The translations under genes and the position numbers were made by a program. From Armatimonadota bacterium (lineage in GTDB: Bacteria; Armatimonadota; UBA5829; DTJY01), in the NCBI GenBank assembly GCA_029907255.1, contig JARYMF010000012.1, positions 1 to 64,000 of the forward strand: a stretch of DNA of 64,000 nt, in the 5' to 3' direction. The notes beneath the pieces are model-generated. The model was given only the letters and a program-made list of their open reading frames with translations. It was not told where the DNA came from and did not search any database. Positions 34,669 through 44,067 of this stretch are shown one piece after another. The first letter of the stretch is position 1; each line of letters starts with the position of its first letter.

Positions 34669-34696
34669 TACATCTAGCGAAAGTTTTTAATTAAGC

Positions 34697-35347
34697 TTAA
34701 GGCATGCCTGGTAGGAGTGGAGGGAGCGAGATGTCACCGATTCCCATACCTGGAAGGTAATGGCGCGCTACATCCATCGCTTCTTCTACGCCAGCTGTCG
34801 TTTTTTCGAAAGTGCCCTCGGGAACCTGTCCGCTGATTTCCGCCACCAGCTGGTTCATAAAGGCTGATACATCGGGAGGCTTATTTCGCTCAATTTGGTC
34901 AAGCATGGCTTCGTAATCCATCGCATAGCAGGTAAATAGTGTATTCCAACCAGCTTTTGTGCGCTTTTCATTTTTGTATACTGCTGGCAGGTGAACAGTC
35001 ATTATCCTGCCATCCATGGATTTGTACTTAAACCGAAGTATTTCAGTCGCACTGCCATCCCAGTTTTTAATTTTTACGACCTTTATACCTGAGGACACGA
35101 CCTGTTTTAAGCCATAGACTGGTTCCGTTGGAGTCGGAGGAGGCACCGAAGCTATGGATCCTGGTTGCGCACTGGGATCACCTGGTGCACCAGTAACGCT
35201 GCTCTGAGCCTGGCTTGGTGGTGGTAGCTCAGCGGGCGGGTTTTGTGCGCTAATCTCCTGCTGCCAGTAAATGAAAACTCCCAATCCTGAGAGGAGAAGG
35301 CACAATGGGATTAACCAAAAGTAGTGCTTTTTGATTATGAGCGACAT
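34697..35347 (-). CDS. Membrane-anchored protein with Pro-rich linker, unknown function
   Basis: 216 residues from ATG 35347 (GGGAGG seven bases upstream). One N-terminal transmembrane segment (FWLIPLCLLLSGLGVFIYW), then a disordered stretch rich in Pro, Ser and Ala (about 45-80). A domain of about 100 residues follows (VVSSGIKVVKIKNWDGSATE, then RFKYKSMDGRIMTVHLPAVY), and a Gly/Pro/Leu-rich tail ending LPPLLPGMP. I do not recognise the domain. Topology predicts an extracytoplasmic location. It is a single gene with its own terminator. Confidence 0.65.
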   Translation of the reverse strand: MSLIIKKHYFWLIPLCLLLSGLGVFIYWQQEISAQNPPAELPPPSQAQSSVTGAPGDPSAQPGSIASVPPPTPTEPVYGLKQVVSSGIKVVKIKNWDGSATEILRFKYKSMDGRIMTVHLPAVYKNEKRTKAGWNTLFTCYAMDYEAMLDQIERNKPPDVSAFMNQLVAEISGQVPEGTFEKTTAGVEEAMDVARHYLPGMGIGDISLPPLLPGMP

Positions 35348-35508
35348 CTGCGTACCTCCCACAGTGAGCACCTTGGGAAAATTGCATGCGTATGATTGCG
35401 AAGGTCACATAATTAATCCTTAGGCGCTTGTGTATGGTTAACTTATTGTATATCATAACATCCCTGTTTGTCAAGCGTCCAAGAACTGGAGTGAGAACAG
35501 GTTCTGTG

Positions 35509-36945
35509 CTAGGAGGTATCAGGGATTCCAGGTTCGGTTAGGACATCCGGTTTTAGGAGCCGGTCGAGTTCCTCAGGGGTAAGGAGGCCATTTTCAATGA
35601 TGACCTCGCGGATGGATTTCCCTGTAAGAAGCGCTTCTTGGGCTACCATTGAGGCAGCTTGGTAGCCAATTTTTGGGCTCAATGCGGTTGCCAGCCCCAA
35701 GCTATTCTCTGCAAAAGTGCGGCAACGCTCCTCGTTTGCTACCATTCCGCGGAGGGCTTTTTCCGTAAATACCGAAACAGCGTTCCTTAGAATTATCAAA
35801 GATTCGAATAGGTTGCGTGCTATGACTGGTGTCATTGTGTTGAGGTCGAGGCGGCCGCTTCTCGCCGCATGAGCAATGACCGAGTCGTTGCCTATCACTT
35901 GGCAGCATACCATTTCAAGCACTTCAGCCATCGATGGGTTGACCTTTCCTGGAATGATTGAGGAACCTGCCTGAGCGACAGGCAGGTCTATTTCGGCAAA
36001 GCCTGTCATTGGTCCTGAATACATGAGGATTATGTCGCCTGCTATTTTCATTAAAGCAACTGCGGTATCTCGGACGGCTCCCGAAATATCGAGAAAATCA
36101 TTTGCACTCTGGGTAACTTCGACCCAGCTTTCTGGTGGGCGAAGGTCTTCCATTTCGGTATATTCTTTTAGTTCATCCAGGGCTATAACTCTATATGCAA
36201 TTGTGGAGTTGATTCCTGTGCCAACGGCAGTCGCTCCGATATTGAGTTCCTTTAGGCTCTCCATAGCTATGTGAACATGGCGAGAGACCTTTCCGATGGT
36301 AACCGCGTATGCGGCTAGCTCTTGGCCGAGGCGTATTGGCACAGCGTCGCGAAGATGCGTGCGTGCCGACTTTAGCACATGGTCGAATTCATCTGCTTTG
36401 CTCCAAAGAACGTCTTCAAGCTCTGAAAGCGATTCCAAAAGTCGGTTGCCTAATTTTAAAGCAGTAATGCGCATAGCAGTTGGAAAGACGTCATTGGACG
36501 ATTGTGACATATTAACATGGTCATTGGGATTGATTACATCATAGCTTCCTTTTGGGAGGTTAAGCAATTCGAGGGCACGGTTTGCAATCACTTCATTCAT
36601 ATTCATGTTAAGCGAGGTGCCAGCCCCGGCTTGGAACACGTCTACAACAATTTGGTCGTGCCATTTGCCATGGATTATTTCGTCGGCGGCATCACGGATT
36701 GCTAAGCCAATGTCTTCGTTTAAACGGCCAATTCGCATGTTTGCTACTGCCGCGGCTTTTTTTACCATTGCCAAAGCCGCGATGAACTCGGGGATAGCTT
36801 TCTGTCCGCTTATTGGGAAGTTTTCAAGAGCGCGAACCGTATGAATCCCGTATAAAGCATCTGCCGGAACTTCTTTTTCCCCAAGCCAGTCGCGCTCGAT
36901 GCGGCTGTCAGGGTTTCTTTCTTTCTCGTTCTTATTCTTGCTCAT
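35509..36945 (-). CDS. aspA: Aspartate ammonia-lyase (fumarase/aspartase superfamily)
   Basis: 478 residues. WLGEKEVPADALYGIHTVRALENFPISG marks aspartase, and GAGTSLNMNMNEVIANRA, NPNDHVNMSQSSNDVFPTAM and TVGTGINS-like GATAVGTGINST follow. The catalytic loop is GSSIIPGKVNPSMAEV (usually GSSIMPGKVNP; Met to Ile). It converts aspartate to fumarate and ammonia. Fumarase C is the alternative, but the N-terminal ALYGIHTVRALENF and overall pattern favour AspA. The gene lies 24 bp after the triple-BON gene on the same strand, so they are probably cotranscribed, although no functional link is obvious. Confidence 0.9.
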   Translation of the reverse strand: MSKNKNEKERNPDSRIERDWLGEKEVPADALYGIHTVRALENFPISGQKAIPEFIAALAMVKKAAAVANMRIGRLNEDIGLAIRDAADEIIHGKWHDQIVVDVFQAGAGTSLNMNMNEVIANRALELLNLPKGSYDVINPNDHVNMSQSSNDVFPTAMRITALKLGNRLLESLSELEDVLWSKADEFDHVLKSARTHLRDAVPIRLGQELAAYAVTIGKVSRHVHIAMESLKELNIGATAVGTGINSTIAYRVIALDELKEYTEMEDLRPPESWVEVTQSANDFLDISGAVRDTAVALMKIAGDIILMYSGPMTGFAEIDLPVAQAGSSIIPGKVNPSMAEVLEMVCCQVIGNDSVIAHAARSGRLDLNTMTPVIARNLFESLIILRNAVSVFTEKALRGMVANEERCRTFAENSLGLATALSPKIGYQAASMVAQEALLTGKSIREVIIENGLLTPEELDRLLKPDVLTEPGIPDTS

Positions 36946-36969
36946 AATTTCATTCTCCCGCTAGTCAAG

Positions 36970-37689
36970 CTATCTAACAAAAAGGAGATTTTGGACGTCA
37001 ACAACACCAGGAGTGAATCTGGCGATTGCTTCTGCTTGCTCAACCTGCGTAAAACTATCTACAATCCCGTTGAGGGTAACTATGCCATTTTTGACCGAAA
37101 TATCTATCTTTTGGTTTGCAACAAACGCATTTTTTCTAAAGCGATCTTGCACATCGGCTAATATTTCCGCGTCTGTTCGAAAAATCTTCGGGCGCACTAC
37201 AATTTCATTCTTTACGTCTATAACGCCAGCAACCAAGCTGGCAGCCAATCCAGCAATTTGTTTTGAGTAGCTGTTGTTGAGGGTGCCGGTAAGTGTAACG
37301 ACTCCGTTCTCCACACGAACTTTTATTGCGGAGATTTCGTCCTTGCTGAGGTTGCCTTGGAGTGCTGTGCGGATTTCTCTAAGAATTTGATTGTCAGTTT
37401 GCTTCTGCAAAGGCACAACGGTTATCTGATCAACTATTTGCTCAACTCCAATTGTCCTCTTTGCAAAATTGAGTATGCTTTGTTTGGTTTGGAGTTCGGC
37501 AACCTTGCCAGTGATTGTGACAACTCCGTTTTGAACGTTAACTGTAATGTCATCAAGGGGCCTTAGTTGGGGCTTTATTCGACTGAGAATCTTCTCTTTA
37601 ATTTGTGTATCGGTTATATTCTGAGCTTGAGCGCCCCCTGCAAGCATGCATATCAGCAGAATTATCAAAATTGTATGCGGAAATTTCAT
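36970..37689 (-). CDS. Exported triple-BON-domain protein
   Basis: 239 residues: a signal peptide (TILIILLICMLAGGAQA) and three BON domains at about 26-95, 98-168 and 172-239. Each carries the central pattern NGVVT[IL][TN]G (VQNGVVTITGKVAE, VENGVVTLTGTLNN, VKNGIVTLNGIVDS) and closes with a GV.[DQ][IV]xN-like strand. BON proteins bind membrane or phospholipid surfaces in the periplasm (OsmY, DolP), often after osmotic or envelope stress. It is first in the pair with aspA. Confidence 0.87.
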   Translation of the reverse strand: MKFPHTILIILLICMLAGGAQAQNITDTQIKEKILSRIKPQLRPLDDITVNVQNGVVTITGKVAELQTKQSILNFAKRTIGVEQIVDQITVVPLQKQTDNQILREIRTALQGNLSKDEISAIKVRVENGVVTLTGTLNNSYSKQIAGLAASLVAGVIDVKNEIVVRPKIFRTDAEILADVQDRFRKNAFVANQKIDISVKNGIVTLNGIVDSFTQVEQAEAIARFTPGVVDVQNLLFVR

Positions 37690-37800
37690 TGGTTCAATTC
37701 TAAAAATGAACTAGTGCTTTATTCATATACCCTGGCGAATAAAGAGCAAAACTAAAAGCACAAGTGCATGTGAATGTTCTTATTGGGGGCGTTGCAGCGT

Positions 37801-40800
37801 TTAGTCGTATACGACAATGTCGGATTGAACTCGCGGACGAAGAAGACGGTAGATATCCGAACCTGATTTCCAACATGAACTTATGCCAGTAACCACCACA
37901 TACTTGCCTACCTCAGGAGTTGAAAGACCACTGCGCAACACGCGGATGCCTGGATAGCCAGACGCATCCATTATTCCCGAGCCGTCATCTATGTAAAAAT
38001 AAGAATAAGATGGGTTGGAATAGGTTACTCGTCCCGTCGTGCAAACGAGGAGGCCTATGTTGCATGTCTGAGGAGAAGGTTTGCCTATCTTGTCACACAC
38101 TCCCCGCTGGCCTGCACCAGTTATTGGGTCATAGTTCCAATCGCCGCCGCCTAGGTCGCGGTTTGAAAGCAAGAGGGGTTCAACTGTGCCGGTATTATCG
38201 GGGGGCGGCGATTGTTCGGCTGTTATTGCTTCTATATACCTTTCGCCATTTGAGTTTGTCTTCATTGTGCCGACGACATTAACCCGCATTCCAGTTTGGA
38301 GTCCATGATATGGCTTTGAAACGGCAATTCCACATCGGCGGTCGTCAGCTTCGATATAGAAAAGGCTGGACCATGAGGCAGAGATAATTGCCCTATCGAT
38401 GGCAACTATTTCATCATTTGGCAAGCTCTTTGCGGTTTCGATTCCAATTCTGGGAAGCATGGTGAATCTAATCGCTTGATTGTTCGAGAGCAGTGTACTG
38501 CCATTATAGGAATACTTGCATGCCATGTTTCCGGATGAGTTTTCGATTCCAATTGTCGCACTTCGTCCTGCTCCGCAATTAGTATCGTCAGGCTGGACCT
38601 CGAGATACTGGAAGACTATGTCGTTCAAGTTCTCATATAGAACAACTTGGAATGTGAACGGCTTTGAGGGTGTGGAGTAGTGGGGTACGCCAACCCAGCT
38701 TATTACAAATCGGCGGTTGGGCGAAGTGCCTTCAGTGCCAACCTTCACACTGCCAGCGGCAGATGGGTCTAAATCATCCCAATAGGGGTAAAGTACTGCA
38801 TTTGGTGCGGCCGGGTTAGGTATATCCGTGTTCGAAAACGCATCAAGGCCATTGTTTAGGAACCCTATCATACCGTTTGCTGCCACATAAAGTTGAGTGT
38901 ATGCTGTGCCGTAAAAGGTGAAAGTAAACGGTATTGTCAGGGCTGGGGTAACGCCGTCATCGGAAAGAGTATATGTTGTATGGTTAGTTGGGTCTATCCA
39001 ATTTATTGGTATGGTTTCCATGCGGTAGTTCTTTGCTATTTCGAGTTTTACGTTTCGGGTTCCGCCACCATCGCCATTAGTTGTGTTTGTAAATGTCACC
39101 GTATCATTGTAAATCCCAACCGGCAGGGTTGCCGCCTCTGCCCCGATGGATACAATCACGTCCTCGCTTGCCCCGGGCTCGAGATTACCGGAAGTTTTGG
39201 AAAGGGTAATCCATGACGCTGTCTTGGTGGCATTCCAATCCAGGCTTGAATAGCCGATGTTGGTTAGGGTGTAGGTAATGCTGGAAGGGTAAAATGGTCC
39301 ACCAGGTTCTCCTATTGATTCGAAAGCGGTGTCTGGGCTTACCCGTAGGCTGCCATCTCGCACAGTTAGAATGATATTTCGAGTGGTGCTACCTACGCCA
39401 TTGGTTGTGTTTAGGAAAGTAATCGTATCGGAGTATACGCCGGCGGGTAAGCTGTTTGCATTTAAGTTAACCGAAGCCACAACGTTCGTACTTTCGGCAG
39501 GTTCAAGAGTGCCATTTTCGCTGGATAAACTAACCCAAGGCTGGGTCTTGCTTGCGCTCCAATTGATGGTTAAGTTGCTGTTGTTTGTTAGAGTGTAGGT
39601 GTGGCTTGGCGGGTTAAATGGCCCACCAACCGGTCCATATGAGAACGTTTCTGAAGTTGGCGTGACCGACAAGCCGATTGCATCTGTTGTAAAGGCTTTT
39701 AAGCAGACGTTCGCATTGGAAACGTAATTAGTGATGTCATTCCATGATGTTCCATCGCTGCTAACATAACTCTCGCCGCTGTTTGCTGTTGCAGCGCTCG
39801 AGTATCCTGGGAATGGGTGTTCGTATGGAATCGGCCAGTTGTACTCGGGTGTCGTTAGCTTTACTACAACCGAGAATTTTTCACCAATCGTAAGTTGAAC
39901 CGGCGAATCCAAGGAGATTGTTTGGTACCCGGCGTTCGCTAGACTGCCAACCTTGCTTGCGACAGGGCCACTTGGGTTGATTGGTCCGGATGTTGGGTTG
40001 AGGTAGATATATATTTCGTAGCTGGAGTTTGGCGAAGCAGCATAAAAACTAACGGCCGCGAGATAATCGCTAGTGGCTGCAGTGAAGACATTAGCAAACC
40101 AGCCAGTTGTGTTGCCGTAACCAAGGCTTGATACCCAGCCGAGGGGGTCATATTGATAGACTTGTTTGAAGTTAGTTGTTGGCTCTGCAGAGCGGAAGAG
40201 AGCATTATCGGTGCCAATGCAAGTGTCGTAATATGAAATATAAAGGTATCCGTTCGAACCCCAGCTTGTGCCCCAACTATTTTTGATGATGAAGGCGCCA
40301 TTACCGGGAGGGGTGATGTAGAAGTTGCTTGCTGGATAGTTGTCATCCCATCCCACAATGCACACCGCATGGTTGCTTACTCCCATGCCGTTGAAATAGT
40401 ATGCGCAGGTCGAGGAATTATAATAGTAGGAGCTCCAATAGAAGGTTGTATATACCGCTCCATAGGTCATTACAGCCTGCTTAATGTTGTCATTGTCGAG
40501 TGGTCCCGCCCTGTCTGGAATAAAATCAACTGCTTGGACATGTTTTCGAATTGCAAGCCCTGTTGGTGATGTGCAGCTTGAGGCGTTATAGATATCGTCT
40601 CCTTCGATGATTGGGCCATTCCAGCGCGCAAGATATGCTGTTGACATCCAATGATTGCCGCCTGCACAGCATGTTGGGTCAAAGCCATGTTGGTTCTTTA
40701 AGTTATTCTCTGAAAAATCCCATGTTTCATTAGGAAGGAGGCAAGACTCCATTGAGCCATAAGTTGCGAACGCCCAGCAGCTTCCGCAGGAACCTTGGTC

Positions 40801-41118
40801 TCTTATTGGGGTAACCTTCCCGAGATTTCGCAGGTCAAATGACGATGGGAATCCTACTAGAGTGCGAGCGGTTGAGATGCGTTCTCCTTTAGAGTGTGAA
40901 AGGTCGAGTGGCGGTGGTATAAGGCCTGTTGCGATGCTTTGGTTGGCTTCGGAACTCACCAGAGCGGTCTCTTGAAAATATCTCAGGAACGCAGGATTAG
41001 GCGGGGCAGTCGTGGGGATGCTTTCTGTTTGCGAGCTGGCAGGGGCTACGGCGTTCAAACAAAGCAAAATTAAGGAAAGAAAAACTGCCCTTTGTATTCG
41101 AGGAACTTTAAGCCTCAT
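37801..41118 (-). CDS. Very large exported C1A (papain-like) cysteine protease with lectin-like and BACON-like domains
   Basis: 1105 residues. A signal peptide (AVFLSLILLCLNAVAPASS) and propeptide-like segment precede a papain domain: Gln108/Cys114 in RDQGSCGSCWAFATYGSM, His250 in GVSNHAVCIVGWDDN and Asn280 in FIIKNSWGTSWG. A lectin-like domain (about 310-475) follows, then two repeats of about 105 residues (from SVTPTSETFSYGPVGGPF and RVSPDTAFESIGEPGGPF) like BACON modules. Next is a beta domain (LYVAANGMIGFLNNG) seen in secreted proteases, and a C-terminal OB-like region (IVAIDRAIISASWSSLFYIE). It probably degrades extracellular protein, with the modules binding glycans or protein. It has its own consensus promoter. 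Confidence 0.88.
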   Translation of the reverse strand: MRLKVPRIQRAVFLSLILLCLNAVAPASSQTESIPTTAPPNPAFLRYFQETALVSSEANQSIATGLIPPPLDLSHSKGERISTARTLVGFPSSFDLRNLGKVTPIRDQGSCGSCWAFATYGSMESCLLPNETWDFSENNLKNQHGFDPTCCAGGNHWMSTAYLARWNGPIIEGDDIYNASSCTSPTGLAIRKHVQAVDFIPDRAGPLDNDNIKQAVMTYGAVYTTFYWSSYYYNSSTCAYYFNGMGVSNHAVCIVGWDDNYPASNFYITPPGNGAFIIKNSWGTSWGSNGYLYISYYDTCIGTDNALFRSAEPTTNFKQVYQYDPLGWVSSLGYGNTTGWFANVFTAATSDYLAAVSFYAASPNSSYEIYIYLNPTSGPINPSGPVASKVGSLANAGYQTISLDSPVQLTIGEKFSVVVKLTTPEYNWPIPYEHPFPGYSSAATANSGESYVSSDGTSWNDITNYVSNANVCLKAFTTDAIGLSVTPTSETFSYGPVGGPFNPPSHTYTLTNNSNLTINWSASKTQPWVSLSSENGTLEPAESTNVVASVNLNANSLPAGVYSDTITFLNTTNGVGSTTRNIILTVRDGSLRVSPDTAFESIGEPGGPFYPSSITYTLTNIGYSSLDWNATKTASWITLSKTSGNLEPGASEDVIVSIGAEAATLPVGIYNDTVTFTNTTNGDGGGTRNVKLEIAKNYRMETIPINWIDPTNHTTYTLSDDGVTPALTIPFTFTFYGTAYTQLYVAANGMIGFLNNGLDAFSNTDIPNPAAPNAVLYPYWDDLDPSAAGSVKVGTEGTSPNRRFVISWVGVPHYSTPSKPFTFQVVLYENLNDIVFQYLEVQPDDTNCGAGRSATIGIENSSGNMACKYSYNGSTLLSNNQAIRFTMLPRIGIETAKSLPNDEIVAIDRAIISASWSSLFYIEADDRRCGIAVSKPYHGLQTGMRVNVVGTMKTNSNGERYIEAITAEQSPPPDNTGTVEPLLLSNRDLGGGDWNYDPITGAGQRGVCDKIGKPSPQTCNIGLLVCTTGRVTYSNPSYSYFYIDDGSGIMDASGYPGIRVLRSGLSTPEVGKYVVVTGISSCWKSGSDIYRLLRPRVQSDIVVYD

Positions 41119-41153
41119 TTGGGCCTCCTCTTCATTCTTACCCTAACCTATCT

Positions 41154-41182
41154 AGTTTATATCGCTACTGCCTTTTTGTCAA
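41154..41182 (-). promoter_or_regulatory. Promoter for the C1A protease gene
   Basis: Minus strand TTGACA (41182-41177), 17-bp spacer, TAAACT (41159-41154), 36 bases before the ATG, which has AGGAGG in the leader. Confidence 0.7.
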
Positions 41183-41295
41183 GTAAGCAATCAGAAAACT
41201 AGTATAAATATTTGGGTATTTATGCTCTAAAGTTTTTCCTGCGCATTGCCAGAATGAAGGTTGAGCGATTTCTCGTTCGTTGAAAGGGGATCCTG

Positions 41296-41940
41296 GTGAA
41301 CATTTTACTGCGCAGGATATTTGCCGCTTTTGTATTTGCCGGCATGCTCATCGTCTTGCTTACCTTAACGGCACACGCCCAGGGTTGGAATTCTGCGGTT
41401 ACAAGTGGCCTTACGTCAGTAACTTGGAAATTTGCTGAAGGTGAATATACATGGACTCTTTTTAATAACTCCTCCCTCCCTGGAGATGCTTGTCGTGAGT
41501 ACGATGTTTTGATTTGGGAATTAATTCCTTTTCAGGTGGAGGAACCACTTTCTTGGGTGGCTCCTGAAGGCTGGACATGGAGCGGCAACAAATTTAAAAT
41601 CGCAGACTCAAGCAAGAAATACTTTACACCATGTGCAATAGGGCCAGGGCAATCTGCTGTCTTTAGATATAAACCAAAGCCCAACGGTAAGCTAATCAAC
41701 AGTAATGGTCCGCAGCCAGTTGGCTTGGCATTCGTTACCCATGTTGCAGCGGTTGTTTCTGGGTCGGGAGCGCTTGACGGCAGTCGCCCTTGGATTCCGA
41801 AGTTCACTCAGCATGGCTCAACATGGTTTGATGAATCGAATATGGCGGCAGTTCCTGAACCAGCAGGCTTGGGAATTCTCGCCTTTTATGTTGGGGCTTT
41901 TACTTTATATTCTTTATATTGGAGGAATCGCTTAGGATAG
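41296..41940 (+). CDS. PEP-CTERM surface protein
   Basis: 214 residues from GTG 41296 (AAAGGGGA upstream). A signal peptide (IFAAFVFAGMLIVLLTLTAHA) is followed by about 155 residues of beta-rich mature protein (SVTWKFAEGEYTWTLFNNSS). The C-terminus is the tripartite PEP-CTERM signal: AVPEPAGLG, a hydrophobic helix (ILAFYVGAFTLYSLYW) and a basic tail RNRLG. Known PEP-CTERM proteins are cut and anchored by exosortase (EpsH family) and are linked to exopolysaccharide production. No exosortase gene is in the window. The mature part matches no family I know. Confidence 0.8.
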   Translation: MNILLRRIFAAFVFAGMLIVLLTLTAHAQGWNSAVTSGLTSVTWKFAEGEYTWTLFNNSSLPGDACREYDVLIWELIPFQVEEPLSWVAPEGWTWSGNKFKIADSSKKYFTPCAIGPGQSAVFRYKPKPNGKLINSNGPQPVGLAFVTHVAAVVSGSGALDGSRPWIPKFTQHGSTWFDESNMAAVPEPAGLGILAFYVGAFTLYSLYWRNRLG

Positions 41941-41957
41941 GCAATAGCCGCCAGCCA

Positions 41958-44039
41958 TCATTCAATTTTGTGTTCTCCTGCCCAAATGCGCACATACTCA
42001 ATTAGCCCGCTATATGGAATTGATTTCGAGTAGCTGCCGACCAAGCTTCCTGTATCCATACCGATTTGTAGACCTTCGTGCGGTTTGGCAGGAAGAAGTC
42101 CCGCATTCCCCGTGGATGCAACTAGCTTGCCGTCTACGTACAGCTCGATGCCATGTTTTCTAATGGCTGCCGTGAGGCGTACCCAGTCGTTGCCTATTGG
42201 GTTGTTCCCTGCAATTTCCGTTAAGGTTTCCTCTGACCTCAATGCAAATCGAGGGATGCCGCCATCGAGATAGAGGGAGTAGCCAAAACTTGCGCCTCCC
42301 TGAGCAATGACGACGCCTTCCTTGCCTTTGATGAGCGCTTCAATTGTCCATGGCGTCATGCAAGGATTGAGGGCGGGTGAACTTGAAACGTCAATATAAT
42401 CCCCTTTTTCAAGCTTGAGGACTTTTCTGCCGCCTTCTTCTACAAATTGTCCGCCGTGTAGAATGCCCTTGTTTCCATGCCCAGACACATCAGTCGCATC
42501 GCCGCGAGCAAAGTCAAAGGAAAGCACAAGCCCCTCGATTACCTTAGCTTCTTCTATGGGCCCCACTGGCGGCGCTCCCAACTGTTTACCTTCTGGATAT
42601 TCTGTTTCCTTCTTTAATCGCTCAAGCTCAGCACGCATTTCCTGTAGTTTCTCCAGATGTGCCGAATCTAGAGCAAGGTTGCGAACCTGAGTCGGGTCAT
42701 TTCGAAGGTCATATAGCTCCTCAATATCGTTCATATCGGGATAAGAACAGTATGTCCAATCTTTTGAACGAACTCCTAGCATTAAGGGTATTCCTGCTGC
42801 CCATTCTTCTCGGAAATATTCGTATAGGAATGACTCGCGCCACTCACTTTTCTTGCCTTTTAGGATTGGTAGGATTGAACGCCCCTGCATTGTTTTGGGA
42901 ATGTCTACTCCTGCTATATCAAGGAGTGTTGGAGCAAGGTCTATGTTAAGAAACATTTCTTTTCTCTTGCTTCCAGGTTTTATTATCTCTGGGTAGCGCA
43001 TAAGAAGTGGGATGCGAATTGATTCTTCATATATCAATCGCTTGTCTCCCAAGCCATGCTCGCCCATGAAGAAGCCATTGTCGCTTGCAAAGACAATAAC
43101 GGTGTTATCAAGCTGACCAGTCTTCTCAAGGGTATCAAGTACTCGTCCCACGCTTTCATCAATAGCTAGTATCGTTCTGTAGTAATCTAGCCGCCTTGGC
43201 TCGCGAGGGTTCCATTCACCCCGTTCGACCTTTTGGGGGGCGGGCTCTTTCAGGCTTGCAATCCACCGCTCTCGCCTGACTCCGAACGTAAACGCTCGCC
43301 GCATCCACTCGGGTTTGTCCTCGAACGTGTCCTTGTAGCTTGCGGGTTCTGGAATCTCGGCGTTGGGGAATGCGTCTTTGTGCCTGGGCGCAGGGGTAAA
43401 TGGACTATGAACTGCTTTGTGTGCAAGTATCATGCAGAAGGGCTTGCTCCTCTTGCGTTTTAGCCAATTGACGGCGTAGTTGGTTAGTAAGTCGGTCATA
43501 TAACCTTCTGCTTGAAACTCATGTCCGTTTTCGTTAAGGTTTGGGTTTTCGTATATGCCCTGAGCCTTAAAGCTGAGCCAATAGTCGAAACCTGGTCGGG
43601 GGTCAGCCTTCGGTTCCATATGCCACTTGCCAATGTATGCTGTTTCATAGCCGGCTTTTTGAAGGAGAAGAGGGAACGTTGGACATGAGGGGTCTGGGTC
43701 ATTAGCTTCATTATTCACAACGCCATGCCTATGGGCATAGGTGCCAGTTAAAAATGAGGCGCGGCTTGGCGAGCACAGCGCAGTGGTTACGAATGCGTTT
43801 TCAAAGTGAGCGCCTTCACGAGCGATGCGGTCGAGGTTTGGCGTCTTTAGAAATGATGGCCGGCCCATGAAGCCCATGGCGTCGTATCGCTGGTCATCGG
43901 TTAATATAAATAGGATGTTTGGTCGCTTTTCCCCGAATGCAGGTCTTGATAATGAGAGCCCTGTTGTAAGTGTTCCGATGGCCGCGGCTCCTTTTACGAC
44001 GAACTCTCGTCTAGTCATTTTGCATGATTGTTTGCCCAT
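41958..44039 (-). CDS. Secreted arylsulfatase with C-terminal LamG-like domain
   Basis: 693 residues; GGAGG lies eight bases upstream. A Tat-type signal (TRREFVVKGAAAIGTLTTG) suggests export in folded form. Metal-site aspartates lie in NILFILTDDQRYDAMG, and the sulfatase signature CSPSRASFLTG begins at Cys89, the residue converted to formylglycine. Later family motifs are GKWHMEPK, VFASDNGFFMGEHGLGDKR and LRNDPTQVRNLA. Residues about 500-690 form a concanavalin/LamG-like domain (LVLSFDFARGDATDVSGHGN, and ELYVDGKLVASTG). It removes sulfate esters, probably from a sulfated glycan. It follows the LacI gene by 28 bp in the leftward GH-LacI-sulfatase operon. An activating enzyme is not seen here. 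Confidence 0.92.
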   Translation of the reverse strand: MGKQSCKMTRREFVVKGAAAIGTLTTGLSLSRPAFGEKRPNILFILTDDQRYDAMGFMGRPSFLKTPNLDRIAREGAHFENAFVTTALCSPSRASFLTGTYAHRHGVVNNEANDPDPSCPTFPLLLQKAGYETAYIGKWHMEPKADPRPGFDYWLSFKAQGIYENPNLNENGHEFQAEGYMTDLLTNYAVNWLKRKRSKPFCMILAHKAVHSPFTPAPRHKDAFPNAEIPEPASYKDTFEDKPEWMRRAFTFGVRRERWIASLKEPAPQKVERGEWNPREPRRLDYYRTILAIDESVGRVLDTLEKTGQLDNTVIVFASDNGFFMGEHGLGDKRLIYEESIRIPLLMRYPEIIKPGSKRKEMFLNIDLAPTLLDIAGVDIPKTMQGRSILPILKGKKSEWRESFLYEYFREEWAAGIPLMLGVRSKDWTYCSYPDMNDIEELYDLRNDPTQVRNLALDSAHLEKLQEMRAELERLKKETEYPEGKQLGAPPVGPIEEAKVIEGLVLSFDFARGDATDVSGHGNKGILHGGQFVEEGGRKVLKLEKGDYIDVSSSPALNPCMTPWTIEALIKGKEGVVIAQGGASFGYSLYLDGGIPRFALRSEETLTEIAGNNPIGNDWVRLTAAIRKHGIELYVDGKLVASTGNAGLLPAKPHEGLQIGMDTGSLVGSYSKSIPYSGLIEYVRIWAGEHKIE

Positions 44040-44067
44040 TATTGATTCCTCCTTTTTATTCAGACGC

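Noticed and set aside
40240-40270. GTTCGAACCCC resembling a tRNA T-arm
   Set aside because: It lies within the papain-like protease gene and no cloverleaf surrounds it. No tRNA or rRNA gene was found in the window.
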